Positions 8,716-17,005 are shown, numbered from the stretch's first letter. The stretch is DNA of 45,506 nt from an uncultured Eggerthella sp. (GCA_900556585.1 USPD01000008.1:1-45506), one strand, 5' to 3'. Notes: generated by a model from the letters alone, not told the origin. A program made the numbers and translations.

Positions 8716-8742
8716 CGCAAGAAGTGCTACTTTTGCGTTTTC
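8716..8742 (+). terminator. Possible terminator after rpiB
   Basis: CGCAAGAAGT pairs imperfectly (one bulge) with ACTTTTGCG across a GCT loop and is followed by TTTTCG. The hairpin is short and the T-tract modest. Confidence 0.4.
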
Positions 8743-8932
8743 GTTGAAGCGTTCATGATGCAAGCATGTGATGAAATGCGGTTTTAAAGCGCAGCCTACT
8801 AGTTTATTCGCTGCCTCGCTAAGACAAAGTATGTCTTGTTTTTATGTGCTGTTTCGTATGGAAACGTAGATGTTGGCACAGTTAGAGGGGATAGAAGGAG
8901 AAAGCAATGGGGACAGTAATTAAAAGCAGGAT

Positions 8933-9496
8933 ATGGATTGTATTTGTCGTATTTGCTCGGCGCTTGTAATGAGTTTCACGCTGGTAGGCTGTGGTGGCCC
9001 AAGCGATGAAGAACTTATTACAACAGCCATTGATGATGAAATGGGGATCGTTGTAAATCCGTCTGAAGAGACCGTTGCTATGTTGGCTGAAGAGGCAACC
9101 TCTGGCGCAGGTAGTACTTTTGACACCATGGGTATTGATTCGACCGAATTGGTAACATCTTGGATTGATGGATTCAGTTATACCGTAGGAACCATCAGCG
9201 TTGATGGCGATACGGCAACGGCTGAAGTTGCGGTTACCAGTAAACAACTTGGTCCTATCATGATGGAATGGCAAACAAATTTCCAGGCAGATGTCCAATC
9301 ACAAGGATTTACTTCTATGGATGAAGTTTATTCGTATGCTGGACAAACCATTATGGAACGCATCAACAATGCAAGTCCTGTAGAAACCACCGTTACCTTT
9401 GAACTTACTAAAGAAGGCGATGAATGGATTCTTGACCAGGGCGCTGCAAACCAAACCGCATTGATGGATGCCATGATTGGTGACTATTCGCTTTAA
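8933..9496 (+). CDS. Putative lipoprotein, signal peptide apparently split by a frameshift
   Basis: A 187-residue protein of unknown function in the uninterrupted frame. It has a lipobox LVGC (17-20) followed by an acidic, mixed alpha/beta extracellular domain. The start looks wrong as it stands: ATG 8933 has AGG only two bases before it. A strong site GAAGGAG (8894-8900) serves ATG 8907 in another frame. That frame encodes a basic, hydrophobic stretch MGTVIKSRIWIVFVVF and then stops at 8967-8969. One extra base near the TTT of GTATTTGC (about 8955) would join the two into a classic lipoprotein signal (basic n-region, hydrophobic core, LVGC). The full gene is therefore probably 8907-9496 with a one-base loss in this sequence. 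The mature part resembles small DUF4878/DUF5105-like secreted domains only loosely. Confidence 0.7.
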   Translation: MDCICRICSALVMSFTLVGCGGPSDEELITTAIDDEMGIVVNPSEETVAMLAEEATSGAGSTFDTMGIDSTELVTSWIDGFSYTVGTISVDGDTATAEVAVTSKQLGPIMMEWQTNFQADVQSQGFTSMDEVYSYAGQTIMERINNASPVETTVTFELTKEGDEWILDQGAANQTALMDAMIGDYSL

Positions 9497-9575
9497 GTGA
9501 AAAAACAAAGATGTATAGGAATTTATTCTGAAAAAGAAGCATTATGTATTAAATACAATTGAAATAATGTAGGAG

Positions 9576-9611
9576 TAGGGTGAGTTTATATGCTCACCCT
9601 ATCTTGTTGTT
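9576..9611 (+). terminator. Intrinsic terminator before glyA
   Basis: A perfect 9-bp stem TAGGGTGAG (9576-9584) / CTCACCCTA (9593-9601) with an 8-base loop, followed by TCTTGTTGTTT. It ends the lipoprotein unit. Confidence 0.85.
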
Positions 9612-9677
9612 TGACCAATGTGATAAGGTGTGACGAACAGGAAAATAGGAACCTTGCTTGAAAGGAGCACAAACATT

Positions 9678-10928
9678 ATGTTCCTCAACCATCTTACCGC
9701 TGAAGACCCCCAAGTTGCCGATGCGATTGGACAGGAGCTGTCTCGTCAGCGCTCATCTATCGAATTAATCGCTTCAGAAAACTTTGCATCACCTGCGGTA
9801 ATGGAGGCAATGGGTTCTGTTCTTACTAATAAATATGCAGAAGGCTATCCCGGAAAACGCTATTATGGTGGCTGCGAAAAGGTAGACATCATTGAAGACT
9901 TGGCACGCGATCGTGCCAAGAAGTTATTCAATTGTCAATTTGCAAATGTTCAGCCCCACAGCGGTGCAAATGCAAATTTTGCAGCATATCAAGCTTTGGT
10001 GAATCTGGGTGACACCGTTTTAGGTTTATCGCTTGATCACGGTGGACATTTGACTCACGGTTCTCCGGTTAATTATTCTGGTAAGGACTACCACATTGTT
10101 GCCTATGGCGTAAATCCAGAAACAGAACTGATTGACTATGACGAAATGGAACGCATTGCAAAAGAATGCAAGCCAAAGCTGATTGTTGGTGGCGCTTCAG
10201 CATACCCTCGTGTAATTGACTTTAAGCGTATGCGCGAAATTGCCGATGAGGTAGGCGCTTACTTAATGATTGATATGGCTCACATTGCTGGTCTGGTTGC
10301 AACAGGTGCTCACCCAAGCCCTGTTCCTTATGCTGACGTAGTTACTTCTACGAGTCATAAAACCCTGCGCGGTCCTCGTGGTGGTTTCATTCTTACCAAT
10401 AACGAAGAAATTGCAAAGAAAATTGACAAGGCAGTATTTCCTGGTTCTCAGGGTGGTCCGCTTATGCATATTATTGCTGCTAAAGCCGTTGCTTTTGGTG
10501 AAGCTTTGAAGCCAGAATTCAAGACCTATATTGATCATGTGGTAGAAAATGCAACTTCTATGGGTGAAGGCATGGTGGACGGCGGCCTTCGTCTGGTTTC
10601 TGGCGGAACCGACAACCATCTATGCTTGGTTGATTTAACTTCGGCTGATGTAACTGGCAAGGATGCAGAAAAGATTCTTGAAAGCGTTGGTTTGACTGTT
10701 AATAAAAACACTATTCCAAATGAAACCCGTTCTCCGTTTGTGACAAGTGGTATTCGTGTAGGATCTGCTGCAGCTACCACGCGTGGGTTCAATAAGGACG
10801 AATTCAAGCGCATTGGTCAGCTTATTGCCGCCAGCGTTTATAGCGCACAGGATGAAAATCGTCTGCATGAAATTGCTGATGAGGTAGCAGGACTGCTCGA
10901 AAAGCATCCTTTGTACCCTGAATTCTAA
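9678..10928 (+). CDS. glyA: Serine hydroxymethyltransferase
   Basis: A PLP enzyme that converts serine and tetrahydrofolate to glycine and 5,10-methylene-THF, feeding one-carbon metabolism. The 416-residue protein shows IELIASENF near the N-terminus, YAEGYPGKRYYGGCE, and the PLP-lysine motif TSTSHKTLRGPRGG with Lys228. The frame is open to 9630, but ATG 9678 fits the family N-terminus and has AAAGGAG at 9661-9667. The gene lies between two strong terminators and so forms its own transcription unit. Codon use looks optimised for high expression. The upp gene follows after 147 bases. Confidence 0.98.
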   Translation: MFLNHLTAEDPQVADAIGQELSRQRSSIELIASENFASPAVMEAMGSVLTNKYAEGYPGKRYYGGCEKVDIIEDLARDRAKKLFNCQFANVQPHSGANANFAAYQALVNLGDTVLGLSLDHGGHLTHGSPVNYSGKDYHIVAYGVNPETELIDYDEMERIAKECKPKLIVGGASAYPRVIDFKRMREIADEVGAYLMIDMAHIAGLVATGAHPSPVPYADVVTSTSHKTLRGPRGGFILTNNEEIAKKIDKAVFPGSQGGPLMHIIAAKAVAFGEALKPEFKTYIDHVVENATSMGEGMVDGGLRLVSGGTDNHLCLVDLTSADVTGKDAEKILESVGLTVNKNTIPNETRSPFVTSGIRVGSAAATTRGFNKDEFKRIGQLIAASVYSAQDENRLHEIADEVAGLLEKHPLYPEF

Positions 10929-10943
10929 AAAACATACCTTTGG

Positions 10944-10977
10944 TAATGCCCTCTTTTGAAGAGGGCATTATTTTTTT
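10944..10977 (+). terminator. Intrinsic terminator after glyA
   Basis: A perfect 10-bp stem TAATGCCCTC (10944-10953) / GAGGGCATTA (10961-10970), extendable by two pairs inward, followed by seven T. It starts 16 bases after the stop codon. Confidence 0.95.
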
Positions 10978-11004
10978 ATGGGGAAGTTTTTGTTACTGGT
11001 CTGA

Positions 11005-11035
11005 TTGACTTATTGGTTTATAAAGAAGGTATTAT
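11005..11035 (+). promoter_or_regulatory. Putative upp promoter
   Basis: TTGACT (11005-11010) and TATTAT (11030-11035) lie just downstream of the glyA terminator and 41 bases before the upp start. The 19-base spacer is longer than ideal, so this is tentative. Confidence 0.35.
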
Positions 11036-11075
11036 TACCTAATTAGAAAAAATTACATTTGGAAGGAAGATTATC

Positions 11076-11756
11076 GTGCAAGAACATGGTTTCGGAGACC
11101 GTCTTACCGTGTTGGATCATCCGCTTATTGCGCATAAGCTTTCTGTATTGCGTGACGAAAAAACGCCCAGTTCAGTATTTCGCCAAACTGTTCATGAAAT
11201 AACTTTGCTGGAATGCTATGAAGCAACCAAGCACCTTAAAACCAGTCAGGTTGAAATCAAAACACCTATTGCAACATGCACGTGCGAAAGCATTGCTAAG
11301 CAAGAACCTGTAATTGTTCCTATTCTGCGTGCAGGCCTTGCGATGCTTGATGCTATGTTGGAAGTCATTCCTTCTTCGCCAGTGGCCCACTTGGGCATGT
11401 ACCGTGACGAAACCACTCACAAACCTATTGAGTATTACGCGAAAATGCCTGGATATATACATGAACGTCAGGTGTTGTTGGTTGATCCTATGTTGGCAAC
11501 GGGGGGCTCTTTATGTGCAGCCTTGCATGCTCTTCGCTCCCGTGGGGTAAAAGATATTGTTGCTATGGTTATTGTGGCTGCTCCTGAGGGAGTTCAGGCA
11601 GTTTTGGATGCTGATCCAGATGTGCGCGTATTTACGTGCGCCTTGGATGAGGGCTTAAACGAAAACGCTTATATTGTTCCTGGTTTAGGTGATGCGGGGG
11701 ACCGTATTTTTCAAACCACAGGAACACCTGTAACAAGCGAAGGTCCAAAGGCGTAA
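11076..11756 (+). CDS. upp: Uracil phosphoribosyltransferase
   Basis: Salvages uracil by converting uracil and PRPP to UMP. The 226-residue protein begins with the usual LTVLDHPLIAHKL block. It has the PRPP-binding loop DPMLATGGS near 134-142 and the C-terminal uracil-binding GLGDAGDRIF. It is slightly longer than the ~208-residue norm because of an extended N-terminus and a short Thr/Pro tail. The start is GTG 11076 behind GGAAGGA (11061-11067). Another pyrimidine gene, dCMP deaminase, follows after 149 bases, so the pair forms a pyrimidine group, though the gap may hold its own promoter. Confidence 0.97.
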   Translation: MQEHGFGDRLTVLDHPLIAHKLSVLRDEKTPSSVFRQTVHEITLLECYEATKHLKTSQVEIKTPIATCTCESIAKQEPVIVPILRAGLAMLDAMLEVIPSSPVAHLGMYRDETTHKPIEYYAKMPGYIHERQVLLVDPMLATGGSLCAALHALRSRGVKDIVAMVIVAAPEGVQAVLDADPDVRVFTCALDEGLNENAYIVPGLGDAGDRIFQTTGTPVTSEGPKA

Positions 11757-11905
11757 ACGCGCTGTAGGTTTCGTAGGTCTAAACGCAGGTCTGCGAATGC
11801 AGGCGAAGGCCTATGGTTCTAGGCATTGGTTTGATGACATATTTGCAGGTCACAATTTAATACCAACTATTAGAATTAAAGCCTGATAGCAAAGGAGGCT
11901 TTGCC

Positions 11906-12373
11906 GTGATAGAAAAACACGAGCGTCCTTCATGGGATGAATACTTTATGATGCTTGCTCATGAAGTTGCAACGCGCACTACTTGCATGCGTCGTGCGGT
12001 AGGTGCTTTGATTGTTAAAGATCGCCGTATTTTAGCAACGGGATATAACGGCGTTCCAACGGGTTTGCGCCACTGTGATGTTACGGGCTGTTTGCGCGAG
12101 CAGTTAGGAGTACCTTCAGGTCAGCGTCATGAAATATGTCGCGGTCTTCATGCTGAGCAAAATGCCCTTCTTCAGGCGGCACGTTATGGCATCAACATAG
12201 AAGGAGCGTCAATCTATATCACAACTCAACCATGTGTTGTATGCGCAAAAATGCTTATTAATGCTGGCATCGGGGAAATTATTTATCAAAATCCTTATCC
12301 CGATAAGCTTGCCATGGAGCTTTTGGAAGAATCAGGAATTAAGATGCGCGTCTTTGATGGTCAAATTTGCTAG
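11906..12373 (+). CDS. dCMP deaminase (ComEB-like cytidine/deoxycytidylate deaminase)
   Basis: Predicted to deaminate dCMP to dUMP for thymidylate synthesis. The 155-residue zinc enzyme has the catalytic HAE at 82-84 and the zinc pair C110/C113 in QPCVVCAK. The N-terminal WDEYFMMLAHEVATRTTC and the insert with HCDVTGC and H75 match the extra metal site of the ComEB/dCMP deaminase type and not that of guanine or tRNA deaminases. GTG 11906 follows a strong AAAGGAGG at 11891-11898. It sits with upp in a pyrimidine group. Confidence 0.92.
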   Translation: MIEKHERPSWDEYFMMLAHEVATRTTCMRRAVGALIVKDRRILATGYNGVPTGLRHCDVTGCLREQLGVPSGQRHEICRGLHAEQNALLQAARYGINIEGASIYITTQPCVVCAKMLINAGIGEIIYQNPYPDKLAMELLEESGIKMRVFDGQIC

Positions 12374-12513
12374 TTTTGTGGGTCTGGAAATAGACTGTTT
12401 GCCATAATTGAACAAATGTCGGATATTTGGCACGTGAATTAGCATGCCATTCACGGACAAAATGCAATTATTAACCATTAAATTCAAAACAAAGTGTTTC
12501 TTATAACATGTTC

Positions 12514-12592
12514 GTAAGGTACAGTGTTCTTTGCATGTGTTGGCTCTTTGTTGTTTTGTTTACAGGGAACCTTATTCATGTAAGATACAGTG
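12514..12592 (+). promoter_or_regulatory. Putative ATP synthase operon promoter region with repeated -10 boxes
   Basis: The 355-base gap before the atp operon holds two copies of GTAAGRTACAGTG, at 12514-12526 (GTAAGGTACAGTG) and 12580-12592 (GTAAGATACAGTG), 66 bases apart. The downstream copy contains TAAGAT 16 bases after TTTACA (12559-12564), a good -35/-10 pair. A 35-base hairpin (12657-12669 with 12679-12691, 12 of 13 pairs) follows in the leader, with no T-tract. The rest of the gap (12374-12513) shows nothing I recognise. Confidence 0.5.
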
Positions 12593-12728
12593 CAATTTGC
12601 AATGGTTTTGTTGCCATTCGCCCACATATAAGGCACTTTATCGAAAACGATACATAAAACCGCCTGAAGAACTATATGCTTCATGTGGTTTAGGGTCTAC
12701 ATGGCCCGCTACCGAAGGAAAGGAAAGC

Positions 12729-13022
12729 ATGCTTGCAGCTATAGCAGCAGGAATTGTGGCAGGAATTATTGGGTTCCTTCCTCTTTTCATTTCTCTACGT
12801 CTTGCTAGACGTTCAGACAGCTTATCTGCAATGAGCATGGGGCTCTACGGGCTGGCGGGCACGTTCGTGTCTCTCATCGTCGTAATTGTTGCCATGATCA
12901 TTTGTGCTCAGGTTGCACGTGAATCCATTCTTCCATTTGGTATAGCCGAGATTGCGGCACTTATTGTGTCGACGTCTCTTTATGTCGTTTACAAAAACGT
13001 CCTTGCTAAACGCAAGAAATAA
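12729..13022 (+). CDS. Small membrane protein in the AtpI position of the atp operon
   Basis: A 97-residue protein with three hydrophobic segments (about 2-24, 36-62 and 67-90) and a basic C-terminus (AKRKK). Its place immediately before atpB, with 25 bases between them, is that of the ATP synthase subunit I/AtpI assembly protein, which assists c-ring formation in other bacteria. Sequence similarity to AtpI is not obvious to me, so the role is inferred from position and topology. The frame is open upstream to 12531, but ATG 12729 has GGAAAGGAAAG immediately before it (12717-12727) and starts at the first membrane segment. Confidence 0.75.
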   Translation: MLAAIAAGIVAGIIGFLPLFISLRLARRSDSLSAMSMGLYGLAGTFVSLIVVIVAMIICAQVARESILPFGIAEIAALIVSTSLYVVYKNVLAKRKK

Positions 13023-13047
13023 GGCAACGGAAAGGTAAGGAATCAAG

Positions 13048-13836
13048 ATGGGTGAAGCACTTTCACAGTTCGTCGAGGAGGCGCAGCATCTTTCGTCTTC
13101 GTTTGATTCGGCGACGGTCTTTTCCATTGCGGGATGGAATGTATCGCAGTATGTACTGTATATGTTCATCGCGCTTATTTTGGTTCTGCTAATTGTTCTT
13201 ATTAGCGGACGCAAATTGGAATTGATCCCCCACAAGAAGTTCACGGCTACGGTTGAATATGGCTACAGCTTTATCCGTGAAAGCGTAGGCGCCGATGTTA
13301 TTGGTGAAGGATTCAAGAAGCACATTCCATTCTTGGCAACACTGTTCTTCATGATCCTTATCGCTAATGTAATTGGTCTTATCCCAGGTGCTAAAGCAGC
13401 AATGGGCACCATCTCCATTACATGGGCATTAGCTATTATTTCTTTCATTTACTTCAACTTCTACGGTTTGAAGGAATTGGGCGTTTTCCGCTATATGAAG
13501 AGCTTCGCTCCTTCTGGTGTTCCAGGACCTATGATTCCAATTATCTGGTTCCTTGAATTTGTTTCTATGGTCATCCGTGTTCTTACTCTGGCAGTTCGAC
13601 TTTATGGCAACATGCTGGCTGGACATATGGTTTTGGCTGTATTCTCTCTGGCAACCACCATCTTCTTGCAGACTGCGATCTTCAATATGGACTTTGTAAC
13701 CGCAATTCCTGCAGTAGCATGGTTCTTCTTGCTGTTCTTTATGTATGCGCTGGAAACCTTGGTTGCTTTCTTGCAGGCATACGTATTTACCATTCTGTCT
13801 TCTTCCTACATTGGTATGGCCATCCATCCTCACTGA
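13048..13836 (+). CDS. atpB: ATP synthase F0 subunit a
   Basis: The stator channel subunit of the proton-translocating F0 sector. The 262-residue protein has five to six membrane helices. The essential arginine is R184 in LAVRLYGNM, facing the c-ring carboxylate, and the following block AGHMVLAV is conserved. The N-terminal ~35 residues are extracytoplasmic and acidic. ATG 13048 follows GGAAAGGTAAGG (13029-13040). The gap to atpE is unusually long for this operon (157 bases) and can fold. Confidence 0.97.
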   Translation: MGEALSQFVEEAQHLSSSFDSATVFSIAGWNVSQYVLYMFIALILVLLIVLISGRKLELIPHKKFTATVEYGYSFIRESVGADVIGEGFKKHIPFLATLFFMILIANVIGLIPGAKAAMGTISITWALAIISFIYFNFYGLKELGVFRYMKSFAPSGVPGPMIPIIWFLEFVSMVIRVLTLAVRLYGNMLAGHMVLAVFSLATTIFLQTAIFNMDFVTAIPAVAWFFLLFFMYALETLVAFLQAYVFTILSSSYIGMAIHPH

Positions 13837-13993
13837 TCAAGAAGGAACGCAGAATTTGGCTTGGCGCTCGTTTGGGCGCAGGCAGTTTAGTACTGCCGCA
13901 TAATTTTGGTACTACAGCTGGTACATAAGTAACTTACAGCTGAAAGGTAATAAGGATGGGGGATAGGCTCTCATCCCGCTAAAGGAGGTAATC
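13837..13993 (+). promoter_or_regulatory. Structured intergenic leader in front of atpE
   Basis: The 157 bases between atpB and atpE contain several short inverted repeats: a GCGCTC...GGGCGC pair around 13864-13879, GGCAGT/ACTGCC (13881-13886 with 13892-13897, 5-base loop), and GGATGGG/CTCATCC near 13956-13978. The last ends just before the atpE site AAAGGAGG (13981-13988). None has a T-tract, so they are not obvious terminators. A role in setting the higher yield of subunit c or in mRNA processing is plausible but unproven. Confidence 0.45.
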
Positions 13994-14212
13994 GTGGAAC
14001 TTACACTCGCTATCGCTGCGCTTAAGGTCGTTGGCTATGGCCTCGCAGCAATCGGCCCTGGCATTGGTATCGGCATCGCTACCTATGGTCTGTGCGTATC
14101 CGCTGCTCGCCAGCCAGAAATGAAGGGTCAGCTCATGGGCTACTTCTTCATCGGTGCTGCAATGTCTGAGGCATTGGCACTGCTTGGTTTGGTTCTTTTC
14201 TTCATCGGCTAG
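13994..14212 (+). CDS. atpE: ATP synthase F0 subunit c
   Basis: A 72-residue hairpin protein of two membrane helices joined by the polar loop ARQPE (38-42), forming the rotor ring. The ion-carrying carboxylate is Glu59. Helix 1 reads GPGIGIGIA, with Ile26 where Na+-type rings carry Gln, and Ala60 follows Glu59 where Na+-type rings carry Ser. The ring is therefore predicted to be proton-driven. The start is GTG 13994 behind AAAGGAGG, the strongest ribosome site in the operon, in keeping with the multiple copies needed per enzyme. Confidence 0.97.
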   Translation: MELTLAIAALKVVGYGLAAIGPGIGIGIATYGLCVSAARQPEMKGQLMGYFFIGAAMSEALALLGLVLFFIG

Positions 14213-14266
14213 TAAATCCAACGAGAGTTGACGAAATTCCGATTAGAAGAGAAGGAGGCAAGCGAA

Positions 14267-14878
14267 TTGAACACAACGGTAAGCAAATATGTACGTAACT
14301 GCACAAGCGGTGTTCTCGCTTTTGCTGCTGCGTCTGCAGTTTGCCCAATGTCCGCATTCGCCGCAGAAAGTGGAGCAGGAATTGAAGCAATTCTTCCCCA
14401 GATGGAAGAATTTATTCCAATGCTCGTAGCCTTCATTATCTTATGGGTTGTTCTTGCTAAGTTCGGTTGGCCTTTATTTGAAGGCATGCTCGAAAAGCGC
14501 GAGAATACAATCAAAACTAACCTGGAAAAAGCCGAAGAGGCTCGCCAGGAAAGCGAACGTCTGTTGGCTGAGTATCAAGAACAGCTCGAAGGCGCTAAGT
14601 CTTTGGCTGCAAACATGCTCAACAACGCACAGAAGTCCGGTGAAGCTCTTGAAAAGGAAATCACCGAGCGTGCTCGTGCTGAAGCAGACGCAATGATTGA
14701 GAAGGCAAAGGTTGCTATTGAAGCTGAAAAGCGTGCAGCATTGAAGGATCTTCAGAATTCTATGGCTGATACGTCTATCGCAGTAGCATCTCGCTTGATC
14801 GGTGAAGATTTCAGCGACGAAGAGCATCGCAAGCTCATCGAACGCTATGTAAAAGAGGCAGGTAGCTTAAATGCCTAA
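14267..14878 (+). CDS. atpF: ATP synthase F0 subunit b with signal-like N-terminal extension
   Basis: The peripheral stalk subunit b, 203 residues from TTG 14267. This start is chosen because GAAGGAGG (14251-14258) is spaced 8 bases before it; an open frame reaches back to TTG 14228 without a site. Residues 1-33 look like a cleavable signal peptide (basic start, hydrophobic core, SAFA-AES). The usual membrane anchor follows at about 49-66 (MLVAFIILWVVLAKFGW). Then comes the long charged coiled-coil (LEKAEEARQES onward) that contacts F1 through subunit delta. The extension is absent from the shorter b subunits of model bacteria. The end overlaps atpH by 8 bases. Confidence 0.95.
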   Translation: MNTTVSKYVRNCTSGVLAFAAASAVCPMSAFAAESGAGIEAILPQMEEFIPMLVAFIILWVVLAKFGWPLFEGMLEKRENTIKTNLEKAEEARQESERLLAEYQEQLEGAKSLAANMLNNAQKSGEALEKEITERARAEADAMIEKAKVAIEAEKRAALKDLQNSMADTSIAVASRLIGEDFSDEEHRKLIERYVKEAGSLNA

Positions 14879-15446
14879 TCGTCATGTCATCAATGAAACG
14901 GTCGCGGCATACGCAAATGCTGCTATCGATGGCGCTAATGCCGCTGGCGGTAAGGAAGCGGTCGTTGAGATCCGCAACCAGATGCTGGAGATCCTTGGTT
15001 TCATGGCTTCAAATATTGACCTTCGCCTTGCGTGTGATGATGAGGGTTATACCCCAGAAGAACGCGAAGGTATTGTAAAGGGCGTATTTGGTTCATACAA
15101 CGATATTTTGGTTGCGTTGCTTTCTGTTATGGCATCTAGGTGCGATATGGGTAAGCTTCGTGCGGTATGTCACAAGTATGAAGAGCTTATTGTTTCCAAG
15201 TTGAACTTCAACGTTGTTGACGTAACGACGGTTGTAGAGCTTGATGACAACTTGCGAACTGTAATTACTGAAAAGGCCGAATCCGACTTGGGAAGGGAAT
15301 GCGTGCTGGTAGAGCACATCGATCCTTCCATTCAGGGCGGCATCATCATGAGCACGGGTGGTCGCTATGTGGACGCTAGCGTTCGCACTATGTTTGACCG
15401 TGCCCGCATCGCTCTTAAAGAAAAGACAGATGGAGGTGAATGCTAG
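14871..15446 (+). CDS. atpH: ATP synthase F1 subunit delta
   Basis: Links the F1 head to the b-subunit stalk. The 191-residue protein has the N-terminal helical bundle (AYANAAIDGANAAG) and the C-terminal OSCP-like block VEHIDPSIQGGIIMSTGGRYVDASVRT shortened here to its key part, GGRYVDASVRT, near 163-173. It is the least conserved subunit, and identity rests partly on operon order. The start ATG 14871 overlaps the end of atpF, and the stop overlaps the atpA start (TAGTG), showing translational coupling on both sides. Confidence 0.95.
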   Translation: MPNRHVINETVAAYANAAIDGANAAGGKEAVVEIRNQMLEILGFMASNIDLRLACDDEGYTPEEREGIVKGVFGSYNDILVALLSVMASRCDMGKLRAVCHKYEELIVSKLNFNVVDVTTVVELDDNLRTVITEKAESDLGRECVLVEHIDPSIQGGIIMSTGGRYVDASVRTMFDRARIALKEKTDGGEC

Positions 15447-17005
15447 TGACTGAAATCACCGCACAGTCTATCGACGAAGCACTGCGCAAGCAGCTTGATG
15501 CCCTTAATACCAGCGTTGAATCTCGCGAAGTCGGTTCTGTTGTACAAATTGGCGACGGTATTGCTCGTATCGACGGCCTTAAGGGTGCTATGCAGGGCGA
15601 ACTCTTGGAGTTCACCGGCGAAAGTGGCAAGATCGTTTATGGTCTGGCTCAAAACCTTGAGGAAGACGAGGTTGGTGCCGTACTCCTGGGTGACATCACT
15701 GCAATCAAAGAAAATGACCAGTGCCGCACTACTGGCCGTATCCTCGAAGTACCTTCTGGTAAAGGTATGATCGGTCGTGTTGTTAATGCACTTGGTGAAC
15801 CTATTGACGGCAAGGGCCCAATTGAGGCTGAAGGATATCGTCCTATTGAGTTCAAGGCTCCTGGTGTTCACGAACGTCAGCCAGTTCATGAGCCAATGCA
15901 GACCGGTATTATTCCGATCGATGCTATGGTTCCAATTGGACGTGGCCAGCGTGAACTTATCATTGGCGACCGTCAGACTGGTAAGACCGCTATTGCAATT
16001 GACACTATTCTGAACCAGAAGGGTCAGAATATGATCTGCGTTTACGTTGCAATTGGTCAGAAGGCTTCTACCGTATCTACGGTTGTGGAATCCCTCGAAC
16101 GTCGCGGCGCTATGGATTACACCATTGTTGTTGCTGCAACTGCATCTGATCCTGCTCCTATGCAGTATCTTGCTCCTATGTCTGGTGCAGCAATTGGTGA
16201 ATACTTTATGTACACCGGCGAAGACGGAAAGCCTGCAGGCGCAGACAATCCAGGACGTCACGTACTCTGCATCTATGACGACCTGTCAAAGCAAGCAGTT
16301 GCTTATCGACAGATGTCATTGACCCTTCGTCGCCCACCAGGACGCGAAGCATATCCTGGCGATATTTTCTATCTGCATTCACGCCTTCTGGAACGTGCAG
16401 TTAAGCTTTCTGATGAAAACGGTGCAGGTTCACTTACTGCATTGCCTATCATCGAAACTCAGGCTGGCGACGTAGGTGCTTACATTCCTACGAACGTAAT
16501 TTCTATTACTGACGGTCAGATTTACCTGAAGACTAACCTGTTCTTCCAGGGTCAGCGTCCTGCTGTTGACGTAGGTCTGTCTGTATCCCGTGTAGGTGGT
16601 GACGCTCAAGTTAAGTCCATGAAGTCTGTTGCAGGTACTCTGCGTCTTGACTTGGCAGCATATCGTGAGTTGGAAGCATTTACTCAATTTGGTTCCGACC
16701 TTGATAAGGCAACTCAACAGCAGCTCACTCGTGGTGCAGCTATGACTGAACTGTTGAAGCAGCCTCGTTACACCCCGCTGCCCGTTGAGGAACAGGCAAT
16801 CGCAATCTACGCTGGCAATCAGGGTTACTTGGATGATATTCCGGTTGAAAGCATTGTTCGCTTCCGCGGTGAATTGCTTGACTACCTGCGTATCAACCAC
16901 TCCGATACGGTTGCTAAGTTGAGGGACGGCAAGAAGTTTACCGACGAGATCGAAAACGAGCTTAATGCTGAAATCGAAGCATTTAAGTCTCAGTTCATCG
17001 CGTAA
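15446..17005 (+). CDS. atpA: ATP synthase F1 subunit alpha
   Basis: The non-catalytic nucleotide-binding subunit of the F1 hexamer, 519 residues. The Walker A motif GDRQTGKT starts at about residue 174, and the alpha-specific blocks VPIGRGQRELIIGD and GREAYPGDIFYLHSRLLERA are present. Two starts are possible: ATG 15440 and GTG 15446. I favour GTG 15446 because GGAGG (15432-15436) is 9 bases before it and only 3 bases before the ATG. Codon use is highly biased, as expected for strong expression. Confidence 0.97.
   Translation: MTEITAQSIDEALRKQLDALNTSVESREVGSVVQIGDGIARIDGLKGAMQGELLEFTGESGKIVYGLAQNLEEDEVGAVLLGDITAIKENDQCRTTGRILEVPSGKGMIGRVVNALGEPIDGKGPIEAEGYRPIEFKAPGVHERQPVHEPMQTGIIPIDAMVPIGRGQRELIIGDRQTGKTAIAIDTILNQKGQNMICVYVAIGQKASTVSTVVESLERRGAMDYTIVVAATASDPAPMQYLAPMSGAAIGEYFMYTGEDGKPAGADNPGRHVLCIYDDLSKQAVAYRQMSLTLRRPPGREAYPGDIFYLHSRLLERAVKLSDENGAGSLTALPIIETQAGDVGAYIPTNVISITDGQIYLKTNLFFQGQRPAVDVGLSVSRVGGDAQVKSMKSVAGTLRLDLAAYRELEAFTQFGSDLDKATQQQLTRGAAMTELLKQPRYTPLPVEEQAIAIYAGNQGYLDDIPVESIVRFRGELLDYLRINHSDTVAKLRDGKKFTDEIENELNAEIEAFKSQFIA

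Noticed and set aside
12531..12728. N-terminal extension of the AtpI-position protein
   Set aside because: It overlaps the promoter boxes and leader hairpin, and a better start with a ribosome site exists at 12729.
13994..14212. Sodium-type ATP synthase c-ring
   Set aside because: The Gln and Ser of the Na+ signature are replaced by Ile26 and Ala60, so a proton ring is predicted.
15443..16261. Long antisense open frame opposite atpA
   Set aside because: The codon bias of atpA leaves the opposite strand free of stops; the product matches nothing and lacks a start context. The same holds for antisense frames at 16430-17227 and 22402-23106.
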